From Shewanella vesiculosa (GTDB taxonomy: Bacteria > Pseudomonadota > Gammaproteobacteria > Enterobacterales > Shewanellaceae): a stretch of DNA of 64,000 nt. The DNA lies in NCBI RefSeq assembly GCF_021560015.1, contig NZ_CP073588.1:2976001-3040000 (forward strand). The letters run 5' to 3'. Position numbers and translations under genes: made by a program. Shown here piece after piece: positions 35,638-45,900 of the stretch (position 1 is its first letter; the number at the start of each line of letters is the position of its first letter). The notes beneath the pieces are model-generated. The model was given only the letters and a program-made list of their open reading frames with translations, was not told where the DNA came from and made no database searches.

Positions 35638-38100
35638 TTAAAATGCTGAGCCCATTTCATCTACTGACAAGCCAAATGGCATTACGGTTAATTTACCTTC
35701 AATATGCACAAGTTGAAAAAACTGCGGCATATTAAAAACAGGCCGGTGCTGTTTTTGTTCGTCAAAGACATACAAATGGCTTTCTTTAGCCACAAAATCA
35801 TTGATACTGGTATGTTGATATTGTAAATGTTCAAGCTGATTCTTCTCGTCTGCAATAAACACATCAAGCACTTGCTTACGTTGACGGACAAAATATTGCT
35901 TAGCGTCCATGACAATAAATTTGCGAATCACCGATGGTACATTCACGTTAGTATCATCCACGGTATAAGGCAATGGTAACTCATGAGTGTGATCATTTTT
36001 GACCTGTGCCACAACGTCAGTCTTGCGATACATCATACCTAACGCATTAAAGTACATACTGTATTGTTGATCGCCTATGATTATTGGATGCATTAATGTA
36101 TTGCTCTGATTGACCTTTTTCATTAAACCATAACATCGTAATAATAAGGTTTTAAGCTGATTAAAAATCGGTTGTTTTAGCTTAGATGAGCAACTAATAA
36201 TCGATAAATCAACTTGGTCATTTGAACGCTTTAATCCCAGAATAATAAATGAAATAGCTTCAAGTAATGCGGTATTGCCATTAAAACGATGGCTTTGCCA
36301 TTCTCCCCAGCTGTTTAAACACACAACCGCCACCGACGACAACATACTGATTTTTTTCTGTCCAAAGGAAAGAATATTGGCATTAATATGTTCCAACATC
36401 AGTTCTTGCTCATTCAATTGAGTGGTCGGATCTTTATCCATATTGGTAATCAACACAATTTTTTGATAGCACCAAGGTTCGCATAAATCACGTTTATAGA
36501 CAGTGGGTACATTGTGCATAATAGGGATAAGTTTACGGGTTAGGTAACTCAATTTATCTGTCCGTCTTTTACCTCGTCCAACTTGAAACCACTTAGTATC
36601 GGTAGTTGCGAGCCCATTTAACACTGACCACGCAACTAAACTGCATATATTATCCGCTTCATGGATGGGATGATTATCGAACTCATGTCCTTGATTATCT
36701 GTAACAGCTTGAGACGGATCCTGTTCGACATAAGTTTGGCGATAGAGATAAAAACGTGATGCTTGCTTGCAATGAAAGATAGTCAACGATTTTTCAGCTG
36801 TCGATATACTCCAAAGTCGGTTTAGAGGCTGTATTAAATGGTCATCATCACTAAAATAAGTATGTAATTTACGAGCCAATAAGCCGAGTTCTTCAACTCG
36901 CATACGTTCACTTAAAGTTTGTTTTGAAGCAAATTTCAATAGATTTTTGTAACTGACTAATAACAGTTCACTGAGCTGCTGGTTGAACCATTTCAACTGG
37001 CCAGCATGCCAATAAGGACTATTATCCAATGTGGTGATTAGCTCATGGCTCCAGCCCCATTGCTTAACCAGGCTGGCCATTTTTTCAACCCGCCAGTCTG
37101 TTGCACTATGAGTAGGTAACAAACTCGATAAAGTGATACCAGACTTTAAATAAAAACAACGCCTAACGATCTCTAAACGGTTACTGTCTTCTTGGGCAAT
37201 TAAATAGGTTTCAATTCTTTGATACAGCAATAAATAAGCGTCATTAGCAACACTAAAATCTTGATCTAGGCAATATTGCCAAAGTTGTTGAGTTATTAGT
37301 CTTGTATGGGGATATTCTGAGGCATAAGTTTCCAATAACAACACTTTTAACAAGGCTTTATGAGGTTTATTGAGCCCTTTATAGAGCTGCCATAATGAGG
37401 CGCCAAAATACTCTGCCGCAGGTAATGAATTGACATTGCCAAGATAAAGTAAGTTGGCATTAGACTGAGTATCTTGGCTTTGTACATCGGGCCACCAAGC
37501 CACAGTTTTACCGGCGAGCCTAATATGAGAACGGTAAAACTCTTCTAATAATAACCAGTGTTGGCTACTGCCGCTGTGCTCTAATCCTACTGGTTGGCAA
37601 TTATCAAATGCGCTGCATTCTCTAAATTGCATCGGATGTACTAGATAAAAATTCACTTCAAACTCAAAACCGGCAAACCAGTCACTGATGAGTTTGTTTT
37701 TATATTCAATGAGTTTAAGTTGTGCTTGAGTCAGTTTACTATTGTAAACCAACCAGATATCAAAATCGCTTTGCGGATTTTGCCCAAAACTGGCAGTACT
37801 GCCCATGGCATAGATACCTTCAAAAGCATCAACACTTAAATCAATGGCGGAGGGTACAGACAAACACAAGGCATCACATGCTGCAATCATTGCGTCTGAC
37901 AAATCAAACCCATGAACACCACACGGCGTGTTGGGGTCGATAATACCGGAGACATCTATTTGATTATGATGTATTAAAAAAGGAATTATATGAAATAAAT
38001 GCTGCTGCAAATCAGGCAGTACATTAGTCACTCTAGTTAATCTAATGTTATTTAGTTTCTCAGCTAAATCCTTTTGATAATATGCCGTTTTATCGGTCAC
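35638..38100 (-). CDS. cyaA: CyaA, class I adenylate cyclase
   Basis: An 820-residue class I adenylate cyclase (E. coli: 848) that makes cyclic AMP for CRP. The N-terminal catalytic half shows the nucleotidyltransferase-like GSTASFGQNPQSDFDIWLV (about 111-129) with its metal-binding Asp pair, and FEFEVNFYLVHP shortly after. The C-terminal half (from about 540) is the regulatory region that in enterics responds to the glucose phosphotransferase protein. Class I cyclases are limited mainly to gammaproteobacteria. It is convergent with cyaY and divergent from hemC, a conserved arrangement. In Shewanella, cAMP-CRP governs anaerobic respiration, which fits the palindrome found before frdC. Confidence 0.95.
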   Translation of the reverse strand: MTDKTAYYQKDLAEKLNNIRLTRVTNVLPDLQQHLFHIIPFLIHHNQIDVSGIIDPNTPCGVHGFDLSDAMIAACDALCLSVPSAIDLSVDAFEGIYAMGSTASFGQNPQSDFDIWLVYNSKLTQAQLKLIEYKNKLISDWFAGFEFEVNFYLVHPMQFRECSAFDNCQPVGLEHSGSSQHWLLLEEFYRSHIRLAGKTVAWWPDVQSQDTQSNANLLYLGNVNSLPAAEYFGASLWQLYKGLNKPHKALLKVLLLETYASEYPHTRLITQQLWQYCLDQDFSVANDAYLLLYQRIETYLIAQEDSNRLEIVRRCFYLKSGITLSSLLPTHSATDWRVEKMASLVKQWGWSHELITTLDNSPYWHAGQLKWFNQQLSELLLVSYKNLLKFASKQTLSERMRVEELGLLARKLHTYFSDDDHLIQPLNRLWSISTAEKSLTIFHCKQASRFYLYRQTYVEQDPSQAVTDNQGHEFDNHPIHEADNICSLVAWSVLNGLATTDTKWFQVGRGKRRTDKLSYLTRKLIPIMHNVPTVYKRDLCEPWCYQKIVLITNMDKDPTTQLNEQELMLEHINANILSFGQKKISMLSSVAVVCLNSWGEWQSHRFNGNTALLEAISFIILGLKRSNDQVDLSIISCSSKLKQPIFNQLKTLLLRCYGLMKKVNQSNTLMHPIIIGDQQYSMYFNALGMMYRKTDVVAQVKNDHTHELPLPYTVDDTNVNVPSVIRKFIVMDAKQYFVRQRKQVLDVFIADEKNQLEHLQYQHTSINDFVAKESHLYVFDEQKQHRPVFNMPQFFQLVHIEGKLTVMPFGLSVDEMGSAF

Positions 38101-38375
38101 GACTTACTCCATTTACGCTTTTTTGCTACACAAACTATTTGGTGACAAATTTTGCTAACACACTCGAACCTAATGCTCAAATTTTCGACCAAGATCACGC
38201 TTTCGTCAAAACAGTGATCATCGTAGCATTTATTTTGTATTTCACCAGTAGTTGTTCAACGAGATGAATCACAAATAAGCCCTACAGACTTCAAACAATT
38301 ACCATCGATTTGTTACATCCAAGCGAGAGCGGTGATAGCATTACTCCATTGAGGCTATCTAATGGATCTACTACC

Positions 38376-39305
38376 ATGTCTGAAAATATAATTCGTATCG
38401 CAACACGTAAAAGCCCACTGGCAATGTGGCAAGCTGAATTTGTTAAAGCTGAACTTGAACGCATTCACCCCGATCTCACGGTTGAATTATTACCAATGAG
38501 TACCAAAGGTGATGTCATTTTAGATACTCCTTTAGCTAAAATTGGTGGCAAAGGGCTATTTGTTAAAGAGTTAGAAGTCGCGATGCTTGAAAATCGTGCC
38601 GATATTGCAGTGCACTCAATGAAGGATTTACCAGTAGATTTTCCTGAAGGTTTAGGCCTACAGGTAATTTGCGAACGTGAAGATCCACGCGATGCTTTTG
38701 TATCAAATAGCTATAAATCCATTAGTGAATTACCTCAAGGCGCGGTTGTGGGTACCTCAAGTCTGCGCCGTCAGTGTCAAATTAGAGCCGCTCGTCCAGA
38801 TCTTATTATTAAAGACTTACGCGGTAATGTTGGTACCCGTTTAGCCAAACTCGATAGTGGTGATTATGATGCTATTATCCTGGCGGCTGCGGGATTAATT
38901 CGCTTAAAACTCAACCAACGAATTGCAGGATTTATCTCTGCAGAAGAGTCACTTCCAGCCAATGGACAAGGTGCTGTCGGCATTGAATGTCGTCTAAATG
39001 ACGAGCGTGTTAAAGCATTACTCGCACCACTTGAACATTTAGAAACCCGTTACAGAGTGCTGGCTGAACGAGCAATGAACACGCGCCTAGAAGGCGGATG
39101 CCAAGTGCCTATCGGTGCTTTTGCTGAAATTCAAGGCGATAATTTAACCCTACGTGGTTTAGTCGGCAATCCTGATGGAAGTGAAATAATAACGGGTATG
39201 GTATCGGGTTCTAAAACTGATGCCGTTGCACTTGGAGAGTCTCTTGCAGAAGATTTACTCAGTCGCGGGGCTAAAACTATTTTAGATGCTGTTTATGCTA
39301 GTTAA
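38376..39305 (+). CDS. hemC: HemC, hydroxymethylbilane synthase (porphobilinogen deaminase)
   Basis: A 309-residue enzyme that links four porphobilinogens into hydroxymethylbilane. The dipyrromethane cofactor is bound to Cys242, in [11 protein letters not shown], the same number as in E. coli. Other landmarks are [28 protein letters not shown] and [10 protein letters not shown]. The ATG at 38376 ([13 protein letters not shown]) is chosen over an upstream ATG-less extension to 38310. It is the first gene of hemCDXY and is divergent from cyaA across about 275 bases. Confidence 0.97.
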   Translation: MSENIIRIATRKSPLAMWQAEFVKAELERIHPDLTVELLPMSTKGDVILDTPLAKIGGKGLFVKELEVAMLENRADIAVHSMKDLPVDFPEGLGLQVICEREDPRDAFVSNSYKSISELPQGAVVGTSSLRRQCQIRAARPDLIIKDLRGNVGTRLAKLDSGDYDAIILAAAGLIRLKLNQRIAGFISAEESLPANGQGAVGIECRLNDERVKALLAPLEHLETRYRVLAERAMNTRLEGGCQVPIGAFAEIQGDNLTLRGLVGNPDGSEIITGMVSGSKTDAVALGESLAEDLLSRGAKTILDAVYAS

Positions 39306-39318
39306 GAGATAACTGGCC

Positions 39319-40038
39319 ATGAAAGTCTTGCTAACGCGCCCACAAGGGCGCAATCAAGCAATGGAAGAGCAACTCTCACAACGAGACGTTGCTTATCTTG
39401 TTACCCCACTTTTAGCGGTAATTGAAACAAACGAATCAATGAGCCATGCTACTTTAGCCCACACTGATAATTTGCTCTTTATTAGCACTAATGCCGTCGA
39501 TTTTGCCGCCACTAAACTCCACAATTCATTCCCACAGCACTGTCGCTATTTCGCTGTTGGTCAAGCAACCGCCGATAGCCTAGCTCACTATAATATCCAA
39601 GCGATTAGCTCGCCCGAAGAGAGCCAAGATAGTGAAGGTTTATTATCACAGCCCCAATTACGAGATGTCGATAAGCAGTCATTTATTATTGTACGTGGAT
39701 TAGGTGGACGTGAAATGCTCGCTGAACAATTAGCGCTTCGAGGTGCCAAGGTAAACTATTGGCAGGTCTATCAGCGCGTGATACCTAAGCTCAACGCAAA
39801 ACAAACAATTCAACAATGGCAATCCTTCGGTATTGATACCATTGTGGTCACCAGCGGCGAAATATTATCCAACTTAGTTGACCTTGTCCCAAAAGAATTA
39901 TTTGCATGGTTACGTGCATGTCATATCATAGTGCCTAGTCATCGCGTCGAATTACAAGCAAAAGCAATGGGATTAAGCCATATTACCAATGCAAATGGAG
40001 CAAATACTCAAGCTATACTCACGAGTCTTGCGTTATAA
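39319..40038 (+). CDS. hemD: HemD, uroporphyrinogen-III synthase
   Basis: A 239-residue HemD that closes hydroxymethylbilane to uroporphyrinogen III with inversion of ring D. Family sequence is variable, but the N-terminal VLLTRPQGRN, the FISTNAVDFA segment, RGLGGREMLAEQL and TIVVTSGEILSNL are all in place, and the length fits (E. coli: 246). It is 13 bases after hemC and followed by hemX. Confidence 0.93.
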   Translation: MKVLLTRPQGRNQAMEEQLSQRDVAYLVTPLLAVIETNESMSHATLAHTDNLLFISTNAVDFAATKLHNSFPQHCRYFAVGQATADSLAHYNIQAISSPEESQDSEGLLSQPQLRDVDKQSFIIVRGLGGREMLAEQLALRGAKVNYWQVYQRVIPKLNAKQTIQQWQSFGIDTIVVTSGEILSNLVDLVPKELFAWLRACHIIVPSHRVELQAKAMGLSHITNANGANTQAILTSLAL

Positions 40039-40123
40039 TTTGTTATTGTATTGTTACCTTGCATCGACACACATTTTTTAATATTGCTTATATTGGTTGT
40101 ATTTTTGCTTTCAAGGACTGTTC

Positions 40124-41359
40124 ATGGAAAACAATAAAAAAGATCCAAACTCGCCAGCACACAAGGATGAGAAAGTGATTTCTCCTGCGCAAAATCCAAT
40201 AGAAAAGCCGCTACAGGCAAAAAAAGTCAATGCAACGAGCCAACAATCTGCTGACAACAAAAATAATAATCAGACAAATTCTCCGGTAAATAACAGCCGA
40301 CGCAAAGCTAAACCTAGCTCTTGGTGGATCCGTATTGGGGTATTATTCAGTTTACTAGTTGCCATTGTTGCTGTGGCGTCTTGTTACTGGCTTTATTTGC
40401 AGCTTAGCCAACAAAGTCAAGACCAAACTCAATTAGAACAAAGTATCACTGAACAAGTTACACAAAATAAATCGTTAAAATATGAATTACAACAAACAGT
40501 CATGGCTTCCAATAAACGCTTTGGTACGTTAGAGCAACAGCAGCTGAACGATACTAAAGCTTATGCAAAATTAGCTGAACTACAGCAATCAAATAAACAA
40601 CTGCAAGAACGTGTAGCTGTTATTGCCCAGCGCAGTCCTAACCATTGGATGGCATCAGAAGCCGAATATTTAGTTCGCATGGCTGGCAGAAAACTATGGT
40701 TAGAAAATGATCCGCAAACAGCAATTGGTTTATTACAGTCTGCAGATGAACGTATCAGTGCGATGAAAGATCCTGCATTAACTCTTTTACGTAAAGCCTT
40801 AGCTGAAGACATCATTAAAGTTAACGCATTAAAAACCACTGACATAACCAATACCATCTTTGACTTAGATAATATTATCAATGATGTAGAAGGGTTACCG
40901 TTAAATCGTGTGGATGAGAATTTTACAGAAAATAAAAACACCCAGGCAGTCACCGACTCTATTGATGATTGGCAACAAAATCTCGCCACAACCTGGCATG
41001 ACTTAACTGATGGTTTTATTACTATCCGCAAACGGACCACTGATTTGGAGCCGCTGTTATCACCGGAACAGCAATGGTATTTAGTTGAAAATATTCGCAA
41101 CAAATTATTGCAAGCACAATTAGCACTGTACCGATTTGACCAAGTGAATTATCAGCAATCTATTGCTTTAGCAGACAAGTGGTTACAACAATACTTTGAC
41201 TTAACAGATCCAAAGACGAAAGCAATAATTGCGTCTTTAGATAAACTGGCCAAGGTTAAAGTTGAAAAAGTGACTCTTAATAAATTTCAAGCCTCGCCAC
41301 TACTCCAGCAGCTGGTTACCTATGGTGAAATAATGCCTACACAGGAGCCAGCACAATGA
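40124..41359 (+). CDS. hemX: HemX, membrane protein of the haem operon
   Basis: A 411-residue inner-membrane protein. It has a hydrophilic cytoplasmic N-terminus rich in Lys, Asn and Gln (about 1-65), one transmembrane helix (about 68-92, IGVLFSLLVAIVAVASCYWL), a coiled coil (about 95-165) and a helical periplasmic domain with EAEYLVRMAGRKLWLENDP. It was once annotated as a uroporphyrin-III C-methyltransferase, but no SAM motif is visible, and its role is unclear. The ATG at 40124 is preferred to a TTG at 40097. It overlaps hemY by four bases. Confidence 0.92.
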   Translation: MENNKKDPNSPAHKDEKVISPAQNPIEKPLQAKKVNATSQQSADNKNNNQTNSPVNNSRRKAKPSSWWIRIGVLFSLLVAIVAVASCYWLYLQLSQQSQDQTQLEQSITEQVTQNKSLKYELQQTVMASNKRFGTLEQQQLNDTKAYAKLAELQQSNKQLQERVAVIAQRSPNHWMASEAEYLVRMAGRKLWLENDPQTAIGLLQSADERISAMKDPALTLLRKALAEDIIKVNALKTTDITNTIFDLDNIINDVEGLPLNRVDENFTENKNTQAVTDSIDDWQQNLATTWHDLTDGFITIRKRTTDLEPLLSPEQQWYLVENIRNKLLQAQLALYRFDQVNYQQSIALADKWLQQYFDLTDPKTKAIIASLDKLAKVKVEKVTLNKFQASPLLQQLVTYGEIMPTQEPAQ

Positions 41360-42525
41360 TTAAGACGCTGGTTTATGTTGTTCTCATTTTAATTGGACTG
41401 TGTCTCAGCCCACTTATTGTTGGACAAAGCGGTTACGTTTACATCGCAATAGGTGACTACCAGATTGAAACTAGCTTAGTTATAGGTGTTGTGGGGTTAA
41501 TTGTATTTTATTTTGCGCTGCAATTACTCGAGTGGTTAATTTTATTATTATTAAATATGCTACTAAGCAGTCGCTACCTGCCAGAGCAATGGCGTAGAAA
41601 AGCGGCTAAAAAGCATACTTTAACCGGCGCTTTAGCACTGGCTGAAGAAGATTGGCCTGCGGCAGAAAAAGCCATGGCTAAAGGTGCTGAAAAAGGTGAA
41701 ATTCCAGTATTAAATCTTTTTGCGGCAGCAAGAGCAGCTCACTATCAAGGTGATATTACTGCGCGAGATCATTATTTAACTCAAGCAGAAAATAACCCTA
41801 TTGCCAAGACAGCGGTTTATACATCGCGTACCCGCTACTTAATGAAGCAGGGGGAGCTCACTCAAGCTCGAGTAGTACTTGATAAACTAAATCCAACAAG
41901 TAAAAGTAGTGCACCAGTACTGAAACTAGCACAAGAGTTATATTTGCAGCAAAATGATTGGCAGGCATTAAAATTGTTGTTACCAATCCTGAAAAAACGC
42001 CAATTACTTTCTGAAACTGAGTTCAACCAATTAAACACTAAAACCAACAGTATTTTAATGGTAAATGCAGCTAAGACTTCTGAAGCAGAATTGAATAAAT
42101 GTTGGCATTGGTTAAGTAAGTCGGAGCGTAAACAAGATGAATTAGTTGTCGCTTATGCTCATGGATTGACTCAGTATGGGCATAAAGATAAAGCAATAAA
42201 GTTAATTATTAAACAACTTAGCGCTGCACCATCGGCGGCTTTATTTGCTGCAATACCTGATTTAATCGATGCACAAGATCAAGAGGTGCGTAAATTACTC
42301 AGCCGACTAGAAACCACTCATGAAAATGATGCTGACTATCAAATGTGTCTGGCAAAGCTTGCCATTCAAAGTCGTGACACTAAACAAGCTAAAACTCATT
42401 GGCAAAATGTCTGTCGTATAGCACCAACACATCAATCATGGTTAGCGTTAGCGCAAGCCCAAGAACAGTTAGGTGAAAACTCTTCTGCGGCAAACAGTTA
42501 TCGTAATGCTGCAAACATAATCTAA
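41356..42525 (+). CDS. hemY: HemY, TPR-containing membrane protein of the haem operon
   Basis: A 389-residue protein with two N-terminal transmembrane helices (about 3-20 and 40-62) and a C-terminal helical TPR-type domain (about 85-389, e.g. ALAEEDWPAAEKAMAKGAE, LAQAQEQLGENSSAANSYRNA). It is the proteobacterial HemY of the hemCDXY operon, unrelated to the Bacillus protoporphyrinogen oxidase with the same symbol; it is thought to assist late haem synthesis. It ends at a strong terminator before the adhesin gene. Confidence 0.93.
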   Translation: MIKTLVYVVLILIGLCLSPLIVGQSGYVYIAIGDYQIETSLVIGVVGLIVFYFALQLLEWLILLLLNMLLSSRYLPEQWRRKAAKKHTLTGALALAEEDWPAAEKAMAKGAEKGEIPVLNLFAAARAAHYQGDITARDHYLTQAENNPIAKTAVYTSRTRYLMKQGELTQARVVLDKLNPTSKSSAPVLKLAQELYLQQNDWQALKLLLPILKKRQLLSETEFNQLNTKTNSILMVNAAKTSEAELNKCWHWLSKSERKQDELVVAYAHGLTQYGHKDKAIKLIIKQLSAAPSAALFAAIPDLIDAQDQEVRKLLSRLETTHENDADYQMCLAKLAIQSRDTKQAKTHWQNVCRIAPTHQSWLALAQAQEQLGENSSAANSYRNAANII

Positions 42526-42553
42526 ACACTAAGGTTATTTTTAATCTCATCTC

Positions 42554-42580
42554 AAAGCCTACAATCCTGTAGGCTTTTTT
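42554..42580 (+). terminator. Intrinsic terminator after hemY
   Basis: AAGCCTACA pairs with TGTAGGCTT around ATCC, followed by a T-run. It isolates the haem operon from the adhesin locus. Confidence 0.92.
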
Positions 42581-42909
42581 AGTTAGTCTGCTTTATTTGT
42601 TGTTATCTATGTCGATATTAAGAAATAAACGAGAATATGCCACTACAAGTAATTACGACTTTTTTATGACGAAAAAACATATAGGATTTATTACACTAAC
42701 AATATAAACCACTGTTTTATATAGCTATTGCAAATAATTTAATTGCAAGCCACCCAACGTCAAAAAATTGACTATAATGATGGTAAGTGATATTATTTGA
42801 CCTAATGTTTATAGAATTATTTTAATGTTAATACTATTATTACATTAGCAGATGTGATGCAAATTAACTCATTGTTATCTTAAGTATATTAAGCTGTTGG
42901 GAGCTTCAA
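42581..42909 (+). promoter_or_regulatory. AT-rich upstream region of the giant adhesin gene
   Basis: About 330 bases without a gene. A -10-like TATAAT at 42773-42778 has no good -35 at the usual distance. TTGCAA occurs twice as an inverted pair near 42729-42748 (TTGCAAATAATTTAATTGCAA), and a TGTGA half site at 42853 lacks a matching second half. A GGGAG ribosome-binding site lies just before the ATG. This is where promoter and regulator sites of the adhesin are expected, but none can be fixed. Confidence 0.35.
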
Positions 42910-45900
42910 ATGGAAACAATTACTACGTCAAAAAATGGAATACTTTCTGCTTCAGAAGGTAAGGTAACAATAACAATCAACAATGAAACCAAGGAATTAC
43001 AACTTGGCCAGACAATTCCTGCTGGAGCATTAGTTTCAAGCAGCAATGAGTTTGCTTTTGTTATCACATTCGATGACGGTACTGTTTTTAATAGTGCCGA
43101 CATTCCTAATGATGCCATTACCGAGCAAGTAGCTGATCAACAAGCTATAGATGAAATCGCAGCTTTGCAGGCATTAATTGCATCAGGCGAAGACCCAACA
43201 GCAAACTTACCAGAAACCGCAGCTGGCACCCCAACAGCCAACCAAGGTGATTTTGGTTATGTCTCAGTATCAAGAGATGGTGGCGAGACCATTGCAAATG
43301 CAGGCTACGACACGACAGGACAAACTGCTGCCCCAACAGCAGTGACTCAAGAAGAAGTGCTTATTGAAAATGATTCCCCATCGATTTTATTAAATGACGT
43401 CATTATAGTTAGCGAAGATCAAGTTGCTTCTGGCAATGTTTTAGATAACGACAGCGATGCTGACTCAGATTTGAGTGTAGTGAATTTTGAAGTAGATGGT
43501 CAAACCTATCCTGCAGGCACAGAAATCGAGCTTGAAGGTGGCGTACTCGTAATTAATCCTGATGGTTCTTTTACTTTTTCTCCTAATGAAGACTGGAACG
43601 GCACTGTTCCTGTTATTACTTACACCACTAATACCGGTGTTACCGCGACGCTAACCATTGAAGTCACCCCAGTTGATGATGCATCGGTATTGGTTAACGA
43701 CACCAATACTGTGGCTGAAGATACTGCTGCCACCGGCAATGTCCTCGATAACGACAGCGATATTGATTCAGATTTAAGCGTGGTGAGTTTTGAAGTGGGC
43801 GGCCAAACCTATGCGGCCGGCACTGAAGTCACTCTTGATGACGGTGTGCTCGTGCTCAATGCCGACGGCTCTTATACCTTCACGCCAAATGAAAACTGGA
43901 ACGGTAGCGTTCCTGTTATTACTTACACCACTAATACCGGTGTTACCGCGACGCTAACCATTGAAGTCACCCCGGTTGATGATGCATCGGTGTTGGTTAA
44001 CGACACCAATACTGTGGCTGAAGATACTACTGCCACCGGCAATGTCCTCGATAACGATGGCGATGTAGATTCAGATTTAAGCGTGGTGAGTTTTGAAGTG
44101 GGCGGCCAAACCTATGCGGCCGGCACTGAAGTCACTCTTGATGACGGTGTGCTCGTGCTCAATGCCGACGGATCTTATACCTTCACGCCAAATGAAAACT
44201 GGAACGGTAGCGTTCCTGTTATTACTTACACCACTAATACCGGTGTTACCGCGACGCTAACCATTGAAGTCACCCCGATTGATGATGCCTCTGTATTGGC
44301 TAACGACACCAATACTGTGGCTGAAGATACTGCTGCCACCGGCAATGTCCTCGATAACGATAGCGACGTTGATTCTGACCTAAGCGTGAGTAGCTTTGAA
44401 GTGGACGGCCAAACTTATACCCCAGGTACCGAAGTCGCTCTTGAAGGCGGTGCACTGATTATCAATGAAGATGGCTCTTACACCTTCACCCCCAATGAAA
44501 ACTGGAACGGCCAGGTGCCGGTCATTACCTATACCACTAACACTGGTAATACCGCGACACTAACGATTGAAATCACCCCAGAAAACGACAATTTCACTGA
44601 TGCCGACGAAGTCATTTCGGTGGCCGAAGACAGCAGCGCCACCACCGGCAGCGTCTTAACTGGCACCAGCTCGGTGGACGGCGACGTCACGGTGCAAAGC
44701 TTTAGCATTGATGGCGTGACCGGCCCCTTGACCTTAGGCCAAGCGGTCACCATTGCCGGCGTCGGCAGCTTCACCTTGAGCGCTGACGGCAGCTACAGCT
44801 TCACCCCGATAGCCAACTACAACGGCCCTGTGCCGGTGATCACTTATGTGTTAACCGACGGCTCGAGCACCGACACGTCGACCTTGACCATCACCGTCAC
44901 CCCAGAAAACGACAATTTCACTGATGCCGACGAAGTCATTTCGGTGGCCGAAGACAGCAGCGCCACCATCGGCAGCGTCTTAACTGGCACCAGCTCGGTG
45001 GACGGCGACGTCACGGTGCAAAGCTTTAGCATTGATGGCGTGACCGGCCCCTTGACCTTAGGCCAAGCGGTCACCATTAGCGGTGTCGGCAGCTTCACCT
45101 TGAGCGCTGACGGCAGCTACAGCTTCACCCCGATAGCCAACTACAACGGCCCTGTGCCGGTGATCACTTATGTGTTAACCGACGGTTCGAGCACTGACAC
45201 GTCGACCTTGACCATCACCGTCACCCCAGAAAACGACAATTTCACGGACGCCAACGAAGTCATTTCGGTGGCCGAAGACAGCAGCGCCACCACCGGCAGC
45301 GTCTTAACCGGCACCAGCTCGGTGGACGGCGACGTCACGGTGCAAAGCTTTAGCATTGATGGCGTGACCGGCCCCTTGACCTTAGGCCAAGCGGTCACCA
45401 TTAGCGGTGTCGGCAGCTTCACCTTGAGCGCTGACGGCAGCTACAGCTTCACCCCGATAGCCAACTACAACGGCCCTGTGCCGGTGATCACTTATGTGTT
45501 AACCGACGGTTCGAGCACTGACACGTCGACCTTGACCATCACCGTCACCCCAGAAAACGACAATTTCACGGACGCCAACGAAGTCATTTCGGTGGCCGAA
45601 GACAGCAGCGCCACCACCGGCAGCGTCTTAACCGGCACCAGCTCGGTGGACGGCGACGTCACGGTGCAAAGCTTTAGCATTGATGGCGTGACCGGCCCCT
45701 TGACCTTAGGCCAAGCGGTCACCATTAGCGGTGTCGGCAGCTTCACCTTGAGCGCTGACGGCAGCTACAGCTTCACCCCGATAGCCAACTACAACGGCCC
45801 TGTGCCGGTGATCACTTATGTGTTAACCGACGGTTCGAGCACCGACACGTCGACCTTGACCATCACCGTCACCCCAGAAAACGACAATTTCACTGATGCC

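Noticed and set aside
38101..38375. A CRP site in the cyaA-hemC space (ATCACAAA near 38267 and GATCAC near 38191)
   Set aside because: Only half sites are visible; no TGTGA-N6-TCACA arrangement could be found with an acceptable match.
41356..42525. HemY as protoporphyrinogen oxidase
   Set aside because: No FAD-binding motif; it has two transmembrane helices and TPR-like repeats, the proteobacterial hemCDXY type.
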